From NCBI RefSeq assembly GCF_008180445.1, contig NZ_VTER01000011.1, positions 124,001 through 188,000 on the forward strand: a stretch of DNA of 64,000 bases, read 5' to 3'. The stretch's first letter is position 1, and each line of letters starts with the position of its first letter. This document shows, piece after piece, positions 9,901 to 17,803 of the stretch. Position numbers and translations under genes: made by a program. The notes below the pieces were generated by a model. The model saw only the letters and a program-made list of their open reading frames with translations. It did not search any database and had not been told where the DNA came from. Source of the DNA: Bacillus_AB infantis_B. Lineage in GTDB: Bacteria > Bacillota > Bacilli > Bacillales > Cytobacillaceae.

Positions 9901-10304
9901 GCGGAGAAATGGAGGCAGTCGTGTTCCCTGCGGTATATAAAAGGGATTCTGCACTTCTGAAGCAGGGAGCGATCCTTCTCTTGGAAGGCAAAGCCGAGGA
10001 GCGGGATGGAAAGAGGCAGTTTATTGTGAACCGTGCGGCAGATATGGGACAGGCAGCAGCAGAAGCAGGCAAACATGAGAGGACCTTATATTTGAAGGTC
10101 CCTGAAGATATAGAAACAGCTGAAGGCCTGAAGGAGCTCAAAGCAATCCTGGGGAATAACCCTGGATCAGTTCCGGTCGTCCTGCATTATGCAGGATCTC
10201 AAAAGACGATCCGCCTGGCAGAAGGAAACGGAGCAGATGCTTCAGAAAAGCTGGTGAAAGATCTGGGCAGCGTGCTGGGCACTGAAAATGTAATTTTAAA
10301 ATAG
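6945..10304 (+). CDS. dnaE: DNA polymerase III subunit alpha DnaE
   Basis: Replicative C-family polymerase of 1119 residues, the Gram-positive DnaE that in B. subtilis extends lagging-strand primers alongside PolC. Domains in order: PHP (about 1-200, FIHLHVYSAYS), the palm with GPGRGSAAGS and the catalytic PDIDIDFPD (Asp385, Asp387), the fingers and thumb, a helix-hairpin-helix region near residue 800, and an OB fold (about 960-1040, AYLSEVKKIRTKKGEAMAFL). No proofreading exonuclease is present, as is normal for DnaE. ATG follows GTGAGGTT. A TATAAT at 6839-6844 may be its -10 box. A terminator follows directly. Confidence 0.96.
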   Translation: MSFIHLHVYSAYSLLTSTVSVEQLVARAKQKGFSAIALTDRNVMYGTVQFYKECLKHSIKPIIGLCADIESGAGEKGPSPLVLLAQNQEGFQNLLKITSTLQTKADGGIPVKWLKHYSSGLIALTPGLEGEIEQYIAGDEEEKALESIRLYTEIFGKDRFYLAYQDHGLPEEKKINRKLKELSVNHGIQTAAANQVFYAEKEDAFAQECLLAIKNGDKLQDENRFRLQSDEYYLKTAEEMSEVFAESTEALENTVKIMEQCNVMLELDKKHLPKYPVPEGDADTLLEELCWKGFAERYPEASEVHRTRLLYELGIIKKMRFSDYFLIVWDFIKFSRENGILTGPGRGSAAGSMVSYVLYITDADPIEHELLFERFLNPERISMPDIDIDFPDHRRDEVIRYVAKKYGELHVAQIITFGTLAAKAAMRDTGRVFGLNAKELEQVSRLIPSRPGTNLETAYKESEQLRAFAAESSLNKRLFETALKIEGLPRHTSTHAAGVVISEFPLVNVVPIQQGHEGVYLTQYSMEHLEAAGLLKMDFLGLRNLSLIETILSSIQRKTGKKPDIKKIPLDDEKTYRLLSSGETTGVFQLESDGMRNVLKKLKPTRFEDIVAVNALYRPGPMENIPSFINRKHGKEPISYPHPDLKPYLEKTYGVIVYQEQIMQIASKMAGFSLGEADLLRRAVSKKQKDVLDRERAHFASGAVSSGYDEKTAQEVYDLIVRFANYGFNRSHAVAYSFIAYQLAYLKANYPLNFMAALLSQASGNEDKLAQYIRELKHLGLTLLPPSINSSGYSFQAESGGIRYSLAAVKGIGASVLKDVFHARRQKRFEDLFDFCMRVPAKSATRKIMEAFVHSGSFDEFGEDRAVLLATLDIAIEHAELVKPDESGQEDFFSGDEFSIKPKYAENDPIRIEDKLQYEKEYLGLYLSDHPVSVYAASFASLGVTQLADMEPGSRNIRTAAYLSEVKKIRTKKGEAMAFLSLNDQSGEMEAVVFPAVYKRDSALLKQGAILLLEGKAEERDGKRQFIVNRAADMGQAAAEAGKHERTLYLKVPEDIETAEGLKELKAILGNNPGSVPVVLHYAGSQKTIRLAEGNGADASEKLVKDLGSVLGTENVILK

Positions 10305-10307
10305 TGG

Positions 10308-10340
10308 AATTCTTGCCTGTTTCAGGCAGGAATTTTGCTT
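10308..10340 (+). terminator. Terminator of dnaE
   Basis: Twelve-base arms AATTCTTGCCTG / CAGGCAGGAATT with one G-U pair and a three-base loop, then TTGCTTCTT. The T-run is moderate. Confidence 0.75.
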
Positions 10341-10427
10341 CTTCCGGCCGAAAGGTTACAGCAGCAAGTCTTCCTGAAATTAGGCAGGGACGGGCGAAAA
10401 TCCGACATTAGGACCGGTTGTTTTGTC

Positions 10428-10455
10428 TTTACATCAAATCAGGATATGTTATATT
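10428..10455 (+). promoter_or_regulatory. Probable sigma-A promoter of the malic enzyme gene
   Basis: TTTACA (10428-10433), 16-bp spacer, TATATT (10450-10455). Transcription would start near 10462, just before the FadR-type palindrome. Confidence 0.5.
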
Positions 10456-10467
10456 GGTAAATAGATT

Positions 10468-10484
10468 GACTGGTCTGACCACTA
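10468..10484. promoter_or_regulatory. FadR/GntR-type operator at the malic enzyme gene
   Basis: Palindrome TGGTCTGACCA (10471-10481), extended to ACTGGTCTGACCACT. It has the TGGTNNGACCA form recognised by FadR-type GntR repressors. It lies just past the predicted transcription start, suiting a roadblock. The same 11-mer recurs at 12511, and a FadR-like gene lies between the two. Confidence 0.7.
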
Positions 10485-10548
10485 AAAATAAGTCATTTAA
10501 TAATATAGCAAATGAAACCTTTCTGCTTAAACGAAGGAGTGAGCCGTT

Positions 10549-11787
10549 TTGACACTAAGAGAAGAAGCTTTGCATATGCACCGCGAAAACCAGGGGAAGC
10601 TGGAGTCGAAATCCAAGGTCCAGGTACGGAATGCCAAGGATCTGAGCCTTGCTTATTCACCGGGAGTGGCTGAGCCGTGCAAGGCGATATATGATAAACC
10701 TGAATCAGTATATGAGTATACAATGAAGGGCAATATGGTTGCTGTAGTATCAGACGGGACAGCCGTGCTTGGACTCGGCAACATCGGCCCGGAGGCTGCG
10801 CTTCCTGTAATGGAAGGGAAAGCGGTCCTTTTTAAAAGCTTTGCAGGGGTTGATGCTTTTCCCATCTGCCTGAATACAACCGATATTGATAAAATCGTTG
10901 AAACTGTAAAGCTTCTTGAGCCAACCTTCGGGGGCGTCAATCTGGAGGATATTGCGGCTCCTAATTGCTTCGTGATTGAAGAAAGGCTGAAAAAAGAAAC
11001 GAATATCCCGATTTTCCACGATGACCAGCATGGCACAGCGATCGTGACAGTTGCAGGAATGGTCAATGCCCTTAAGCTTGCAGGTAAAAAAATGAATGAG
11101 GTCAAAGTCGTAGCCAATGGTGCAGGCGCTGCAGGAATTGCCATCATTAAGCTTTTGTACAGCTATGGCGTCAGGGATATCATCATGTGTGATACTAAAG
11201 GCGCTATTTATGAAGGCAGGCCGCAGGGCATGAATGATATTAAAAATGAAGTGGCGAAATACACGAACCGCGACAATAAGCAAGGCGGCCTTGCAGATGC
11301 AGTTGTCGATGCAGACGTATTTATCGGTGTTTCTGTTGAAGGAGCCCTGACAGCCGAAATGGTCAGGACGATGAAGCAGGATCCGATTATTTTTGCGATG
11401 GCCAATCCAAATCCGGAAATCATGCCTGAAGAAGCTAAAGAGGCAGGCGCGATGGTAGTGGGCACAGGAAGGTCGGATTTCCCGAACCAGGTGAATAATG
11501 TCCTTGCTTTCCCTGGAATCTTCCGCGGAGCTCTGGATGTGAGGGCAACACATATAAATGAGAAAATGAAAGTGGCTGCGGTCGAAGCAATTGCAAGCCT
11601 GGTCAGCACCGAGGAGCTGACTGCAGACTACGTCATTCCGGGACCGTTTGATCCGCGGGTTGCGCCGGCGGTGGCTGCAGCGGTAGCGAGGGCAGCCATG
11701 GAGACGGGCGTTGCCAGGATCAAAGTGGATCCTGAAGAAGTAAAGGCAAAAACAAGCCGACTTGCAGTCATTGGAAAAAGTGAGTGA
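10549..11787 (+). CDS. ytsJ: NAD(P)-dependent malic enzyme (YtsJ type)
   Basis: Cytosolic enzyme of 412 residues that decarboxylates malate to pyruvate and reduces NAD(P). The short bacterial form shows SLAYSPGVAEPC with the catalytic Tyr, EGKAVLFKSFAGVDAFPI with the catalytic Lys, the metal-binding FHDDQHGTA and the nucleotide fold NGAGAAGIAIIKLL; ANPNPEIMPEEA follows. Position upstream of accDA matches ytsJ of B. subtilis, the main NADPH-linked malic enzyme. The start is TTG at 10549 behind GAAGGAGTG. A pathway reading is supply of NADPH and pyruvate for fatty-acid synthesis, in line with the operator shared with accD. Confidence 0.93.
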   Translation: MTLREEALHMHRENQGKLESKSKVQVRNAKDLSLAYSPGVAEPCKAIYDKPESVYEYTMKGNMVAVVSDGTAVLGLGNIGPEAALPVMEGKAVLFKSFAGVDAFPICLNTTDIDKIVETVKLLEPTFGGVNLEDIAAPNCFVIEERLKKETNIPIFHDDQHGTAIVTVAGMVNALKLAGKKMNEVKVVANGAGAAGIAIIKLLYSYGVRDIIMCDTKGAIYEGRPQGMNDIKNEVAKYTNRDNKQGGLADAVVDADVFIGVSVEGALTAEMVRTMKQDPIIFAMANPNPEIMPEEAKEAGAMVVGTGRSDFPNQVNNVLAFPGIFRGALDVRATHINEKMKVAAVEAIASLVSTEELTADYVIPGPFDPRVAPAVAAAVARAAMETGVARIKVDPEEVKAKTSRLAVIGKSE

Positions 11788-11796
11788 TCAGAGAGC

Positions 11797-12420
11797 GTGA
11801 ATTTGTCGGAAGGCTCCAAAGTATATGTTGAAATCGTGAAGGAATTAAGATCGATGATCCAGGAAGATGGCTTGAAGCCCGGGGACAAATTGCCTTCTGA
11901 ACGGGAACTGACAGAGCGCCTGAATGTCGGGCGCTCTTCCGTCAGGGAAGCGCTGCGTGCGCTTGAACTGCTTGGCCTTATTGAGACAAGGCGCGGGGAA
12001 GGGACATTCATCCGTGACTTCAGGGGGCACCAGCTTGTACAATTATTGAGTACATTCATCCTGCAGGATGAAAGGTCAAAGCATGATGTCAGGGAAACCA
12101 AATACCTGATTGAGATGGACTGCCTGTGGCTGGTCATGCGCAAGGCAGAAGATGCCCAGCTTCTGGAGCTGCGGAAGTGGGTGGATTCATCTGCTTTTGC
12201 AGATGATGATTTTTTTTACAAGATTGTCAGCCTGGCTGATAACCATCTGTTCATCAGAATGTGGCTGATCCTGAAAGATTATTACAATTCACTGCATCTG
12301 CAAGGAGCAGATGCCAGACTCGAAGAGTATACAAATCTTATCGACGCTCTTTCTACCCGGAAAGAATCAGAAGTCAGAAGAGTGTACCGGGATTTGAGGA
12401 AATTGTCGATTCAGCGGTGA
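11797..12420 (+). CDS. FadR-subfamily GntR transcriptional regulator
   Basis: A DNA-binding regulator of 207 residues. Residues 8-75 form the GntR winged helix (DKLPSERELTERLNVGRSSVREALRALELLGLI, split across recognition and wing: PSERELTERLNVGRSS then GRGEGTFI-like RRGEGTFIRDF). The all-helical C-terminal domain (about 85-205) resembles FCD/FadR ligand domains but is shorter than usual. Start GTG 11797 follows malic enzyme by nine bases with only a weak GAGAG site, so coupling to upstream translation is likely. Two identical palindromes of the type bound by this family flank it. The inferred job is repression of malic enzyme and acetyl-CoA carboxylase; the effector is unknown. Confidence 0.87.
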   Translation: MNLSEGSKVYVEIVKELRSMIQEDGLKPGDKLPSERELTERLNVGRSSVREALRALELLGLIETRRGEGTFIRDFRGHQLVQLLSTFILQDERSKHDVRETKYLIEMDCLWLVMRKAEDAQLLELRKWVDSSAFADDDFFYKIVSLADNHLFIRMWLILKDYYNSLHLQGADARLEEYTNLIDALSTRKESEVRRVYRDLRKLSIQR

Positions 12421-12424
12421 CAGT

Positions 12425-12445
12425 TTTTTGCAGATTCTGCAAAAA
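12425..12445. promoter_or_regulatory. Perfect 21-bp palindrome after the FadR-like gene
   Basis: TTTTTGCAG-ATT-CTGCAAAAA, starting four bases after the stop codon. It may act as a hairpin or as an operator for the TTGTTC...TATATTG-like sequence that follows. No T-run follows it, so it is not a classical terminator. Confidence 0.4.
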
Positions 12446-12474
12446 GATTGTTCTATATTGATAGGGACAAACAT

Positions 12475-12503
12475 ACGAAGCGCCTGAAAAGGCTTCGTTT
12501 TTT
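12475..12503 (+). terminator. Terminator of the malic enzyme-fadR transcript
   Basis: Stem ACGAAG...CTTCGT, extended by CCT/AGG pairing inside, followed by TTTTTT. It separates the regulator transcript from accDA. Confidence 0.8.
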
Positions 12504-12508
12504 AGGTC

Positions 12509-12550
12509 GGTGGTCTGACCACTGGATCTTAAGCAGTATTCAAGTATATT
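12509..12550. promoter_or_regulatory. FadR-type operator and candidate promoter of accDA
   Basis: Perfect palindrome GTGGTCTGACCAC (12510-12522), the same core as at 10471. A weak -35 (CTGGAT, 12522-12527), 17-bp spacer and TATATT (12545-12550) place the operator across the -35 box, a normal repressor position. Confidence 0.6.
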
Positions 12551-12618
12551 GGGGCTGATAGTTCCTGAGGCATTTGCCTGATATTAATTGCTTATGTAAC
12601 GAATGGGGGAGGTTCACC

Positions 12619-13485
12619 TTGCTTAAAGATATATTCAGTAAACCTAAAAAGAAGAAATATGCAACCATACCTTCGGAAACCGCAAAGCATGATGTTCCAG
12701 AGGGAATTATGACGAAATGTCCTAATTGCAAAAAGATCATGTATACGAAAGAGCTGTCAAAAAATCTAAAAGTGTGCTTCCATTGCCAGCACCATCATTC
12801 CATGAATTCCCGTGAGCGGCTTAACAGCTTCCTCGATCCGCATACTTTTGAAGAGCTGGATGCTAATATGATTTCTGAAAATCCGCTTGGCTTTCCGGAT
12901 TATGCAGAGAAGCTGGAGAAAGACCGCAAGAAGACAGGCATCAATGAAGCTGTCGTAACGGGGACTGGTGAAGTGGAAGGCATGAAAGTTTCTGTAGCTG
13001 TAATGGATTCGACTTTCCGGATGGGAAGCATGGGATCTGTAGTCGGGGAGAAGATCACCCGCGCAATTGAAAAAGCGGATGAACTGTCTGTTCCGTTCAT
13101 CATTTTCACTGCTTCCGGCGGCGCAAGGATGCAGGAAGGGGTACTCAGCCTTATGCAGATGGCCAAGACAAGCGTTGCGCTGAAACGCTTCAGCGATAAT
13201 GGCGGCCTGATCATCTCGATCATGACCCATCCTACTACAGGAGGCGTTTCAGCAAGCTTTGCCTCGCTGGGGGATTACAATTTGGCAGAGCCTGGAGCAC
13301 TGATCGGTTTTGCGGGCAGGAGGATCATTGAACAGACGATAAGGGAAGAACTGCCTGAAGATTTCCAGACGTCTGAATTCCTGCTTAAGCATGGCCAGCT
13401 TGATGCAGTGATTTCAAGGACGGAGCTGAAGGAGAAAGTAGCCAGCATACTCAGCATTCATCAAGGAGGTGACTTCGAATGGTAG
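12619..13485 (+). CDS. accD: Acetyl-CoA carboxylase carboxyltransferase subunit beta
   Basis: The beta half of the carboxyltransferase that moves CO2 from carboxy-biotin to acetyl-CoA, the first committed step of fatty-acid synthesis. A zinc ribbon with Cys34, Cys37, Cys53 and Cys56 precedes a crotonase-fold carboxyltransferase domain (FTASGGARMQEGVLSLMQM). TTG at 12619 is chosen because GGGGGAGG lies seven bases upstream and the product then begins MLKDIF as in other Bacillus AccD; this gives 288 residues. It overlaps accA by seven bases, so the two subunits are co-translated. Confidence 0.94.
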   Translation: MLKDIFSKPKKKKYATIPSETAKHDVPEGIMTKCPNCKKIMYTKELSKNLKVCFHCQHHHSMNSRERLNSFLDPHTFEELDANMISENPLGFPDYAEKLEKDRKKTGINEAVVTGTGEVEGMKVSVAVMDSTFRMGSMGSVVGEKITRAIEKADELSVPFIIFTASGGARMQEGVLSLMQMAKTSVALKRFSDNGGLIISIMTHPTTGGVSASFASLGDYNLAEPGALIGFAGRRIIEQTIREELPEDFQTSEFLLKHGQLDAVISRTELKEKVASILSIHQGGDFEW

Positions 13486-14456
13486 GAGAACTTGAATTTG
13501 AAAAGCCGGTCGTCGAACTGAAAAAGAAAATTGCCGAGCTGAAGGATTTTACTAAAGATGCAGAAGTCGACCTTTCTGCCGAAATAAACAAGCTTGAAAA
13601 CCGCCTTGAGAAGCTGGAAAAGGATATTTATGAGAATCTGAAGCCCTGGGACAGGGTGCAGATTGCACGCCATCCTTCCCGGCCAACGACGCTTGATTAT
13701 ATATCCCACATCTTTACTGACTTTTTTGAGTGCCATGGAGACAGGGCCTTTGGGGATGATGAAGCCATTGTTGGGGGTATTGCAAAGTTCAGGGGGCTTC
13801 CTGTCACGGTAATCGGCCAGCAGCGCGGCAAGGACACCAAGGAAAATATACGCAGGAATTTCGGGATGCCTCATCCTGAAGGCTACCGCAAGGCACTCCG
13901 TCTGATGAAGCAGGCGGAGAAGTTTGGCCGTCCGATCATTTGCTTCATTGACACGAAAGGCGCTTATCCCGGGAAGGCAGCAGAAGAGCGGGGACAGAGC
14001 GAAGCCATTGCCCGAAATCTATTTGAGATGGCTGGCCTTACGGTGCCTGTCCTTTGTGTCGTCATCGGTGAAGGCGGCAGCGGAGGCGCCCTGGCATTGG
14101 GAGTCGGGGACCGCATTATGATGCTTGAAAACTCCACCTACTCCGTAATCTCACCAGAAGGGGCAGCAGCCATTCTCTGGAAAGATGCAGCCCAGGCGAA
14201 AAGGGCGGCAGAGTCAATGAAGATCACCGCACCGGATCTGAAAGAGCTTGGAGTTGTTGACGAAGTGATCCCGGAAATCAAAGGGGGAGCGCATAAAGAT
14301 GCGAGAGGACAGGCCTTCGAAATCGAGAGCATTTTGTACTCTGCACTGAAGGAATTGAAAGGCTTGCCGGTGGAGCAGCTTGTCAGCCAAAGATATGAAA
14401 AATATAAGTCGATCGGTGAATACTCGTTTTTGAATGACTATATTGGGGTAAATTAA
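13479..14456 (+). CDS. accA: Acetyl-CoA carboxylase carboxyltransferase subunit alpha
   Basis: The 325-residue alpha partner of AccD in the heterotetrameric carboxyltransferase. An N-terminal coiled coil (about 1-55) leads into the domain with HPEGYRKALRLMKQAEKF, the FIDTKGAYPGKAAEERGQ segment and the oxyanion-type GEGGSGGALALGVGD, all typical of AccA. AAGGAGGTGA precedes ATG inside the end of accD. A strong terminator begins at the stop codon, so accDA form a two-gene unit here. Confidence 0.95.
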   Translation: MVGELEFEKPVVELKKKIAELKDFTKDAEVDLSAEINKLENRLEKLEKDIYENLKPWDRVQIARHPSRPTTLDYISHIFTDFFECHGDRAFGDDEAIVGGIAKFRGLPVTVIGQQRGKDTKENIRRNFGMPHPEGYRKALRLMKQAEKFGRPIICFIDTKGAYPGKAAEERGQSEAIARNLFEMAGLTVPVLCVVIGEGGSGGALALGVGDRIMMLENSTYSVISPEGAAAILWKDAAQAKRAAESMKITAPDLKELGVVDEVIPEIKGGAHKDARGQAFEIESILYSALKELKGLPVEQLVSQRYEKYKSIGEYSFLNDYIGVN

Positions 14457-14457
14457 A

Positions 14458-14486
14458 AAAACGTGCTTCCAGCACGTTTTTCTTTT
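14458..14486. terminator. Terminator of accA, symmetric enough to work both ways
   Basis: AAACGTGCT / AGCACGTTT with a three-base loop, preceded by A-run and followed by TTTTTCTTTT. Confidence 0.88.
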
Positions 14487-14598
14487 ACTCCACATGGAAA
14501 AAGTCGTCCAGCTTCGGGTTAAACGCTTTCATTTTAGCGATAATTCCGTCTTTTGCTGTTTCGTGCAGGATTAAGTTGAGATAGACAATTCTTCATGG
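14485..14598 (-). pseudogene. Possible small protein or C-terminal gene remnant, 37 codons
   Basis: The minus strand reads from ATG 14598 to TAA 14485, with protein-like composition (ETAKDGIIAKMKAFNPK, then LDDFFHVE). Its stop abuts the accA terminator, which would end its transcript too. No ribosome site lies at a normal distance from ATG, so a decayed gene end is as likely as a real small protein. I do not recognise it. The rest of the 270-bp accA-pfkA gap holds a TATAAT at 14631 but no clear -35. Confidence 0.3.
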
Positions 14599-14727
14599 TA
14601 TTTTAGAAATATTCCCTGCTATTATGTTTATAATAAGAGGGTATGAACTATCCTCTCTAATATAGATCTTTCCTATTTTATCCATTTACATAGTTTATTG
14701 CTATTGACAATTAATGAGGTGATTATG

Positions 14728-15687
14728 TTGAAACGAATTGGCGTATTAACAAGCGGAGGGGACGCTCCCGGAATGAATGCAGCTGTGCGTGCCGTAGTCC
14801 GAAAGGCGATCTTCCATGAAATTGAAGTATATGGCGTTTTCGGCGGATATGCAGGCTTGATCAGCGGCAATATCAAGAAACTGGAGCTCGGTTCAGTCGG
14901 CGATATTATACACCGCGGCGGCACAATGCTTTATTCAGCAAGATGCGAAGAGTTCAAGACAAAAGAAGGACAGCAAAAAGGGATCGATCAGCTTAAAAAG
15001 CATGGCATTGACGGACTTGTCGTAATCGGCGGGGATGGTTCCTACATGGGCGCTAAAGCCCTGACTGAGCAAGGCTATCCTTGTGTAGGCGTACCGGGCA
15101 CAATCGACAACGATATCCCTGGTACAGAATTTACAATCGGCTTTGACACGGCTTTGAATACAGTTATTGATGCGATTGACAAAATCCGCGATACAGCTAC
15201 ATCTCATGAAAGAACCTTCATCATTGAGGTTATGGGCCGGAATGCAGGCGATATCGCCCTTTGGGCCGGCCTTGCAGGCGGAGCAGAAACCATTTTGATC
15301 CCTGAAGAAAATTACGATATGAATGATATCGCAGAACGTCTGCAAAAAGGGAATGAACGCGGCAAGAAGCATAGTATCATCGTGGTTGCTGAAGGTGTAT
15401 GCAGCGGCCATGAGTTCGGAAAGCAGCTGAAAGAAGCCACCGGCACTGATAACCGGATTTCAACACTGGGCCATATCCAGCGCGGCGGATCTCCGACTGC
15501 TTTTGACCGTGTGCTGGCAAGCAGGCTCGGCGCCCGTGCTGTGGAATTGCTGCTGGATGGCAAAGGCGGCCGTGCAGTAGGCATGGAGCAGAATAAATTG
15601 GTTGATTATGATATTATTGAAGCATTGGGCAGAAAGCACACCATTGACCTTGACTTGTACAAGCTGTCACAGGAGCTTTCCATTTAA
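14728..15687 (+). CDS. pfkA: ATP-dependent 6-phosphofructokinase
   Basis: Glycolytic enzyme phosphorylating fructose 6-phosphate. The ATP site GVLTSGGDAPGMN opens the protein, followed by GGDGSYMGA, the catalytic PGTIDNDIPGTE (Asp at TID), and MGRNAGDIALWAGLAGGA; HIQRGGSPTAFDR lies near the C-terminus. TTG at 14728 gives 319 residues, the family length, with GAGGTGAT eight bases upstream; ATG at 14725 is an equally spaced alternative. It precedes pyk, as in B. subtilis, but a terminator-like hairpin lies between. Confidence 0.95.
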   Translation: MKRIGVLTSGGDAPGMNAAVRAVVRKAIFHEIEVYGVFGGYAGLISGNIKKLELGSVGDIIHRGGTMLYSARCEEFKTKEGQQKGIDQLKKHGIDGLVVIGGDGSYMGAKALTEQGYPCVGVPGTIDNDIPGTEFTIGFDTALNTVIDAIDKIRDTATSHERTFIIEVMGRNAGDIALWAGLAGGAETILIPEENYDMNDIAERLQKGNERGKKHSIIVVAEGVCSGHEFGKQLKEATGTDNRISTLGHIQRGGSPTAFDRVLASRLGARAVELLLDGKGGRAVGMEQNKLVDYDIIEALGRKHTIDLDLYKLSQELSI

Positions 15688-15694
15688 AGAAAAT

Positions 15695-15729
15695 GGCGGA
15701 GGCTTGTGAGGAAGCCTCTCCGCCTTTTT
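15695..15729 (+). terminator. Terminator or attenuating hairpin between pfkA and pyk
   Basis: GGCGGAGGCTT pairs with AAGCCTCTCCGCC across a two-base bulge, followed by TTTTTC. Confidence 0.75.
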
Positions 15730-15858
15730 CATCTGGGCCGGCTGATCGGATTAAGGAGCCGGAACGCCCTGGATTATGAACGCAATGGCTTGCAGAAGCA
15801 AGCACAGGTACAGCAGGAGGAATCCTACTGTGCAAATATATCAGGAGGTTTGTGAAAT

Positions 15859-17619
15859 ATGCGCAAAACGAAAATCGTTTGTACGATTGGCCCTGCCAGT
15901 GAAAGTATTGAGAAATTGACACAGCTGATTGAAGCTGGAATGAACGTCTCCCGTCTGAATTTTTCCCACGGAGATTTTGAAGAACATGGAGCAAGGATCA
16001 AAAACATCCGCGAGGCTTCAAAAAGCACTGGCAAGACGGTAGCAATCCTGCTAGATACAAAAGGACCTGAAATCCGTACAAACAATATGGAAAACGGGGC
16101 AGTCGAGCTGGAAGCCGGAAACAATATCATTGTTTCAATGAATGAAGTCCTGGGGAATGCCGATAAATTTTCAGTTACATACGCTGGACTGATTGACGAT
16201 GTCCATACTGGCTCAAAAATCCTGCTGGATGACGGCCTGATTGGATTAGAAGTAACAAAGATTGATAAGGCTAACAGTGAAATCCATACAAAGATCCTCA
16301 ACAGCGGAACTTTGAAAAATAAAAAAGGTGTTAACGTTCCAGGCGTTTCTGTAAAACTTCCAGGAATCACTGAGAAGGATGCGAATGATATCCTTTTTGG
16401 AATTGAGCAGGGAGTAGACTTCATTGCTGCATCATTCGTGCGCCGTGCTTCGGATGTACTGGAAATCAGGCAGCTGCTTGAAGATAATAATGCTTCACAT
16501 ATCCAAATCATACCTAAGATCGAAAACCAGGAAGGCGTCGACAATATCGATGAAATCCTTGAAGTATCTGACGGTCTGATGGTAGCCCGCGGCGACCTTG
16601 GCGTTGAAATCCCTGCAGAAGAGGTTCCTCTTGTGCAAAAAAGCCTGATCAAGAAGTGCAATATTCAAGGCAAGCCTGTTATTACTGCTACACAGATGCT
16701 TGATTCCATGCAGCGGAATCCGCGCCCGACGCGTGCAGAAGCAAGCGATGTGGCCAATGCGATCTTTGACGGCACAGATGCCATCATGCTATCCGGTGAA
16801 ACAGCAGCAGGCACATATCCGGTAGAAGCAGTGCAGACGATGCACAATATCGCTTCCCGTGCGGAATCAGCGCTTGATCATAAAGAAATCCTTTCTAACC
16901 GCAGCAAGGATAACGAACATAATATCACAGATGCGATCGGCCAGTCTGTGGCACATACAGCTTTGAATCTCGAGGTTAATGCAATCATCACCCCAACGGA
17001 AAGCGGCCATACAGCAAGGATGATTTCAAAATATCGTCCAAAGGCTCCGATTGTTGCGGTAACTTCCAAGGAATCTGTTACACGCCGCCTTTCATTGGTT
17101 TGGGGAGTATATCCTCAGGTCGGACAGGAAGCTTCAACGACGGATGATATGCTGGATTCAGCTGTACAGGAAAGCATGAACAGCGGACTTGTAGGTTCAG
17201 GCGACCTGGTTGTCATCACTGCGGGTGTCCCTGTTGGCGAGGCAGGTACAACGAATCTGATGAAAATTCACGTGATTGGCGATGCAGCACTGAGAGCACA
17301 GGGCATCGGCCGCAAATCAGCGTTCGGGAAAGTGGTTGTCGCAAAGGATGCAAAAGAGGCGATTGAAAAGGTCACGCAAGGTTCCATTCTTGTCACAGTC
17401 GGCTCTGACCGTGAAATGGTTCCAGCCATCGAAAAATGCAGTGCCCTGATTACTGAAGAAGGCGGATTGACAAGCCATGCAGCTGTTGTCGGCCTGAACC
17501 TTGGAATTCCTGTCATCGTGGGTGCGGAAAACGCTACTTCCATTTTCAAGGATGGCCAGGAAATCACAGTCGATTCACGCAGAGGCATCATCTATAATGG
17601 ACATGCAAGCGTCCTGTAA
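15859..17619 (+). CDS. pyk: Pyruvate kinase with C-terminal PEP-utilizer domain
   Basis: Final glycolytic enzyme, 586 residues, converting phosphoenolpyruvate and ADP to pyruvate and ATP. The barrel carries MRKTKIVCTIGPAS, the LDTKGPEIRT segment, the Lys-containing IPKIENQEGVDN and VARGDLGVEIP. An extra domain (about 480-586) with TEEGGLTSHAAVV is the PEP-utilizing enzyme mobile domain found on Bacillus pyruvate kinases but absent in E. coli. ATG at 15859 follows CAGGAGG. A long stem and T-run terminate the transcript. Confidence 0.96.
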   Translation: MRKTKIVCTIGPASESIEKLTQLIEAGMNVSRLNFSHGDFEEHGARIKNIREASKSTGKTVAILLDTKGPEIRTNNMENGAVELEAGNNIIVSMNEVLGNADKFSVTYAGLIDDVHTGSKILLDDGLIGLEVTKIDKANSEIHTKILNSGTLKNKKGVNVPGVSVKLPGITEKDANDILFGIEQGVDFIAASFVRRASDVLEIRQLLEDNNASHIQIIPKIENQEGVDNIDEILEVSDGLMVARGDLGVEIPAEEVPLVQKSLIKKCNIQGKPVITATQMLDSMQRNPRPTRAEASDVANAIFDGTDAIMLSGETAAGTYPVEAVQTMHNIASRAESALDHKEILSNRSKDNEHNITDAIGQSVAHTALNLEVNAIITPTESGHTARMISKYRPKAPIVAVTSKESVTRRLSLVWGVYPQVGQEASTTDDMLDSAVQESMNSGLVGSGDLVVITAGVPVGEAGTTNLMKIHVIGDAALRAQGIGRKSAFGKVVVAKDAKEAIEKVTQGSILVTVGSDREMVPAIEKCSALITEEGGLTSHAAVVGLNLGIPVIVGAENATSIFKDGQEITVDSRRGIIYNGHASVL

Positions 17620-17625
17620 TTAAGA

Positions 17626-17660
17626 AAAGAAGAAGGGTTTTTTCTCCCTTCTTCTTTTTT
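17626..17660 (+). terminator. Terminator of pyk
   Basis: AAAGAAGAAGGG / CCCTTCTTCTTT, loop TTTTTTCT, then TTTT. Confidence 0.88.
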
Positions 17661-17803
17661 GTCTAAAATTAAATTTATGATTGCTGTTCCTGCATAATTG
17701 GTCTTTTAAGCCATACAGTTTTATAATAGGGACAGGCAGGTATACTAGAAAAAATGTCTTTTGGCATGTAATCCATCACCTGTTCGAGACTGGAGGAAAA
17801 GAA

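Noticed and set aside
10750..11553. 267-codon minus-strand frame
   Set aside because: Lies wholly inside the malic enzyme gene in antisense; composition is rich in His, Cys and Arg, as expected of a shadow frame.
15825..16661. 278-codon minus-strand frame
   Set aside because: Antisense to pyk, Ser/Phe/Ile-rich shadow frame without a start signal.
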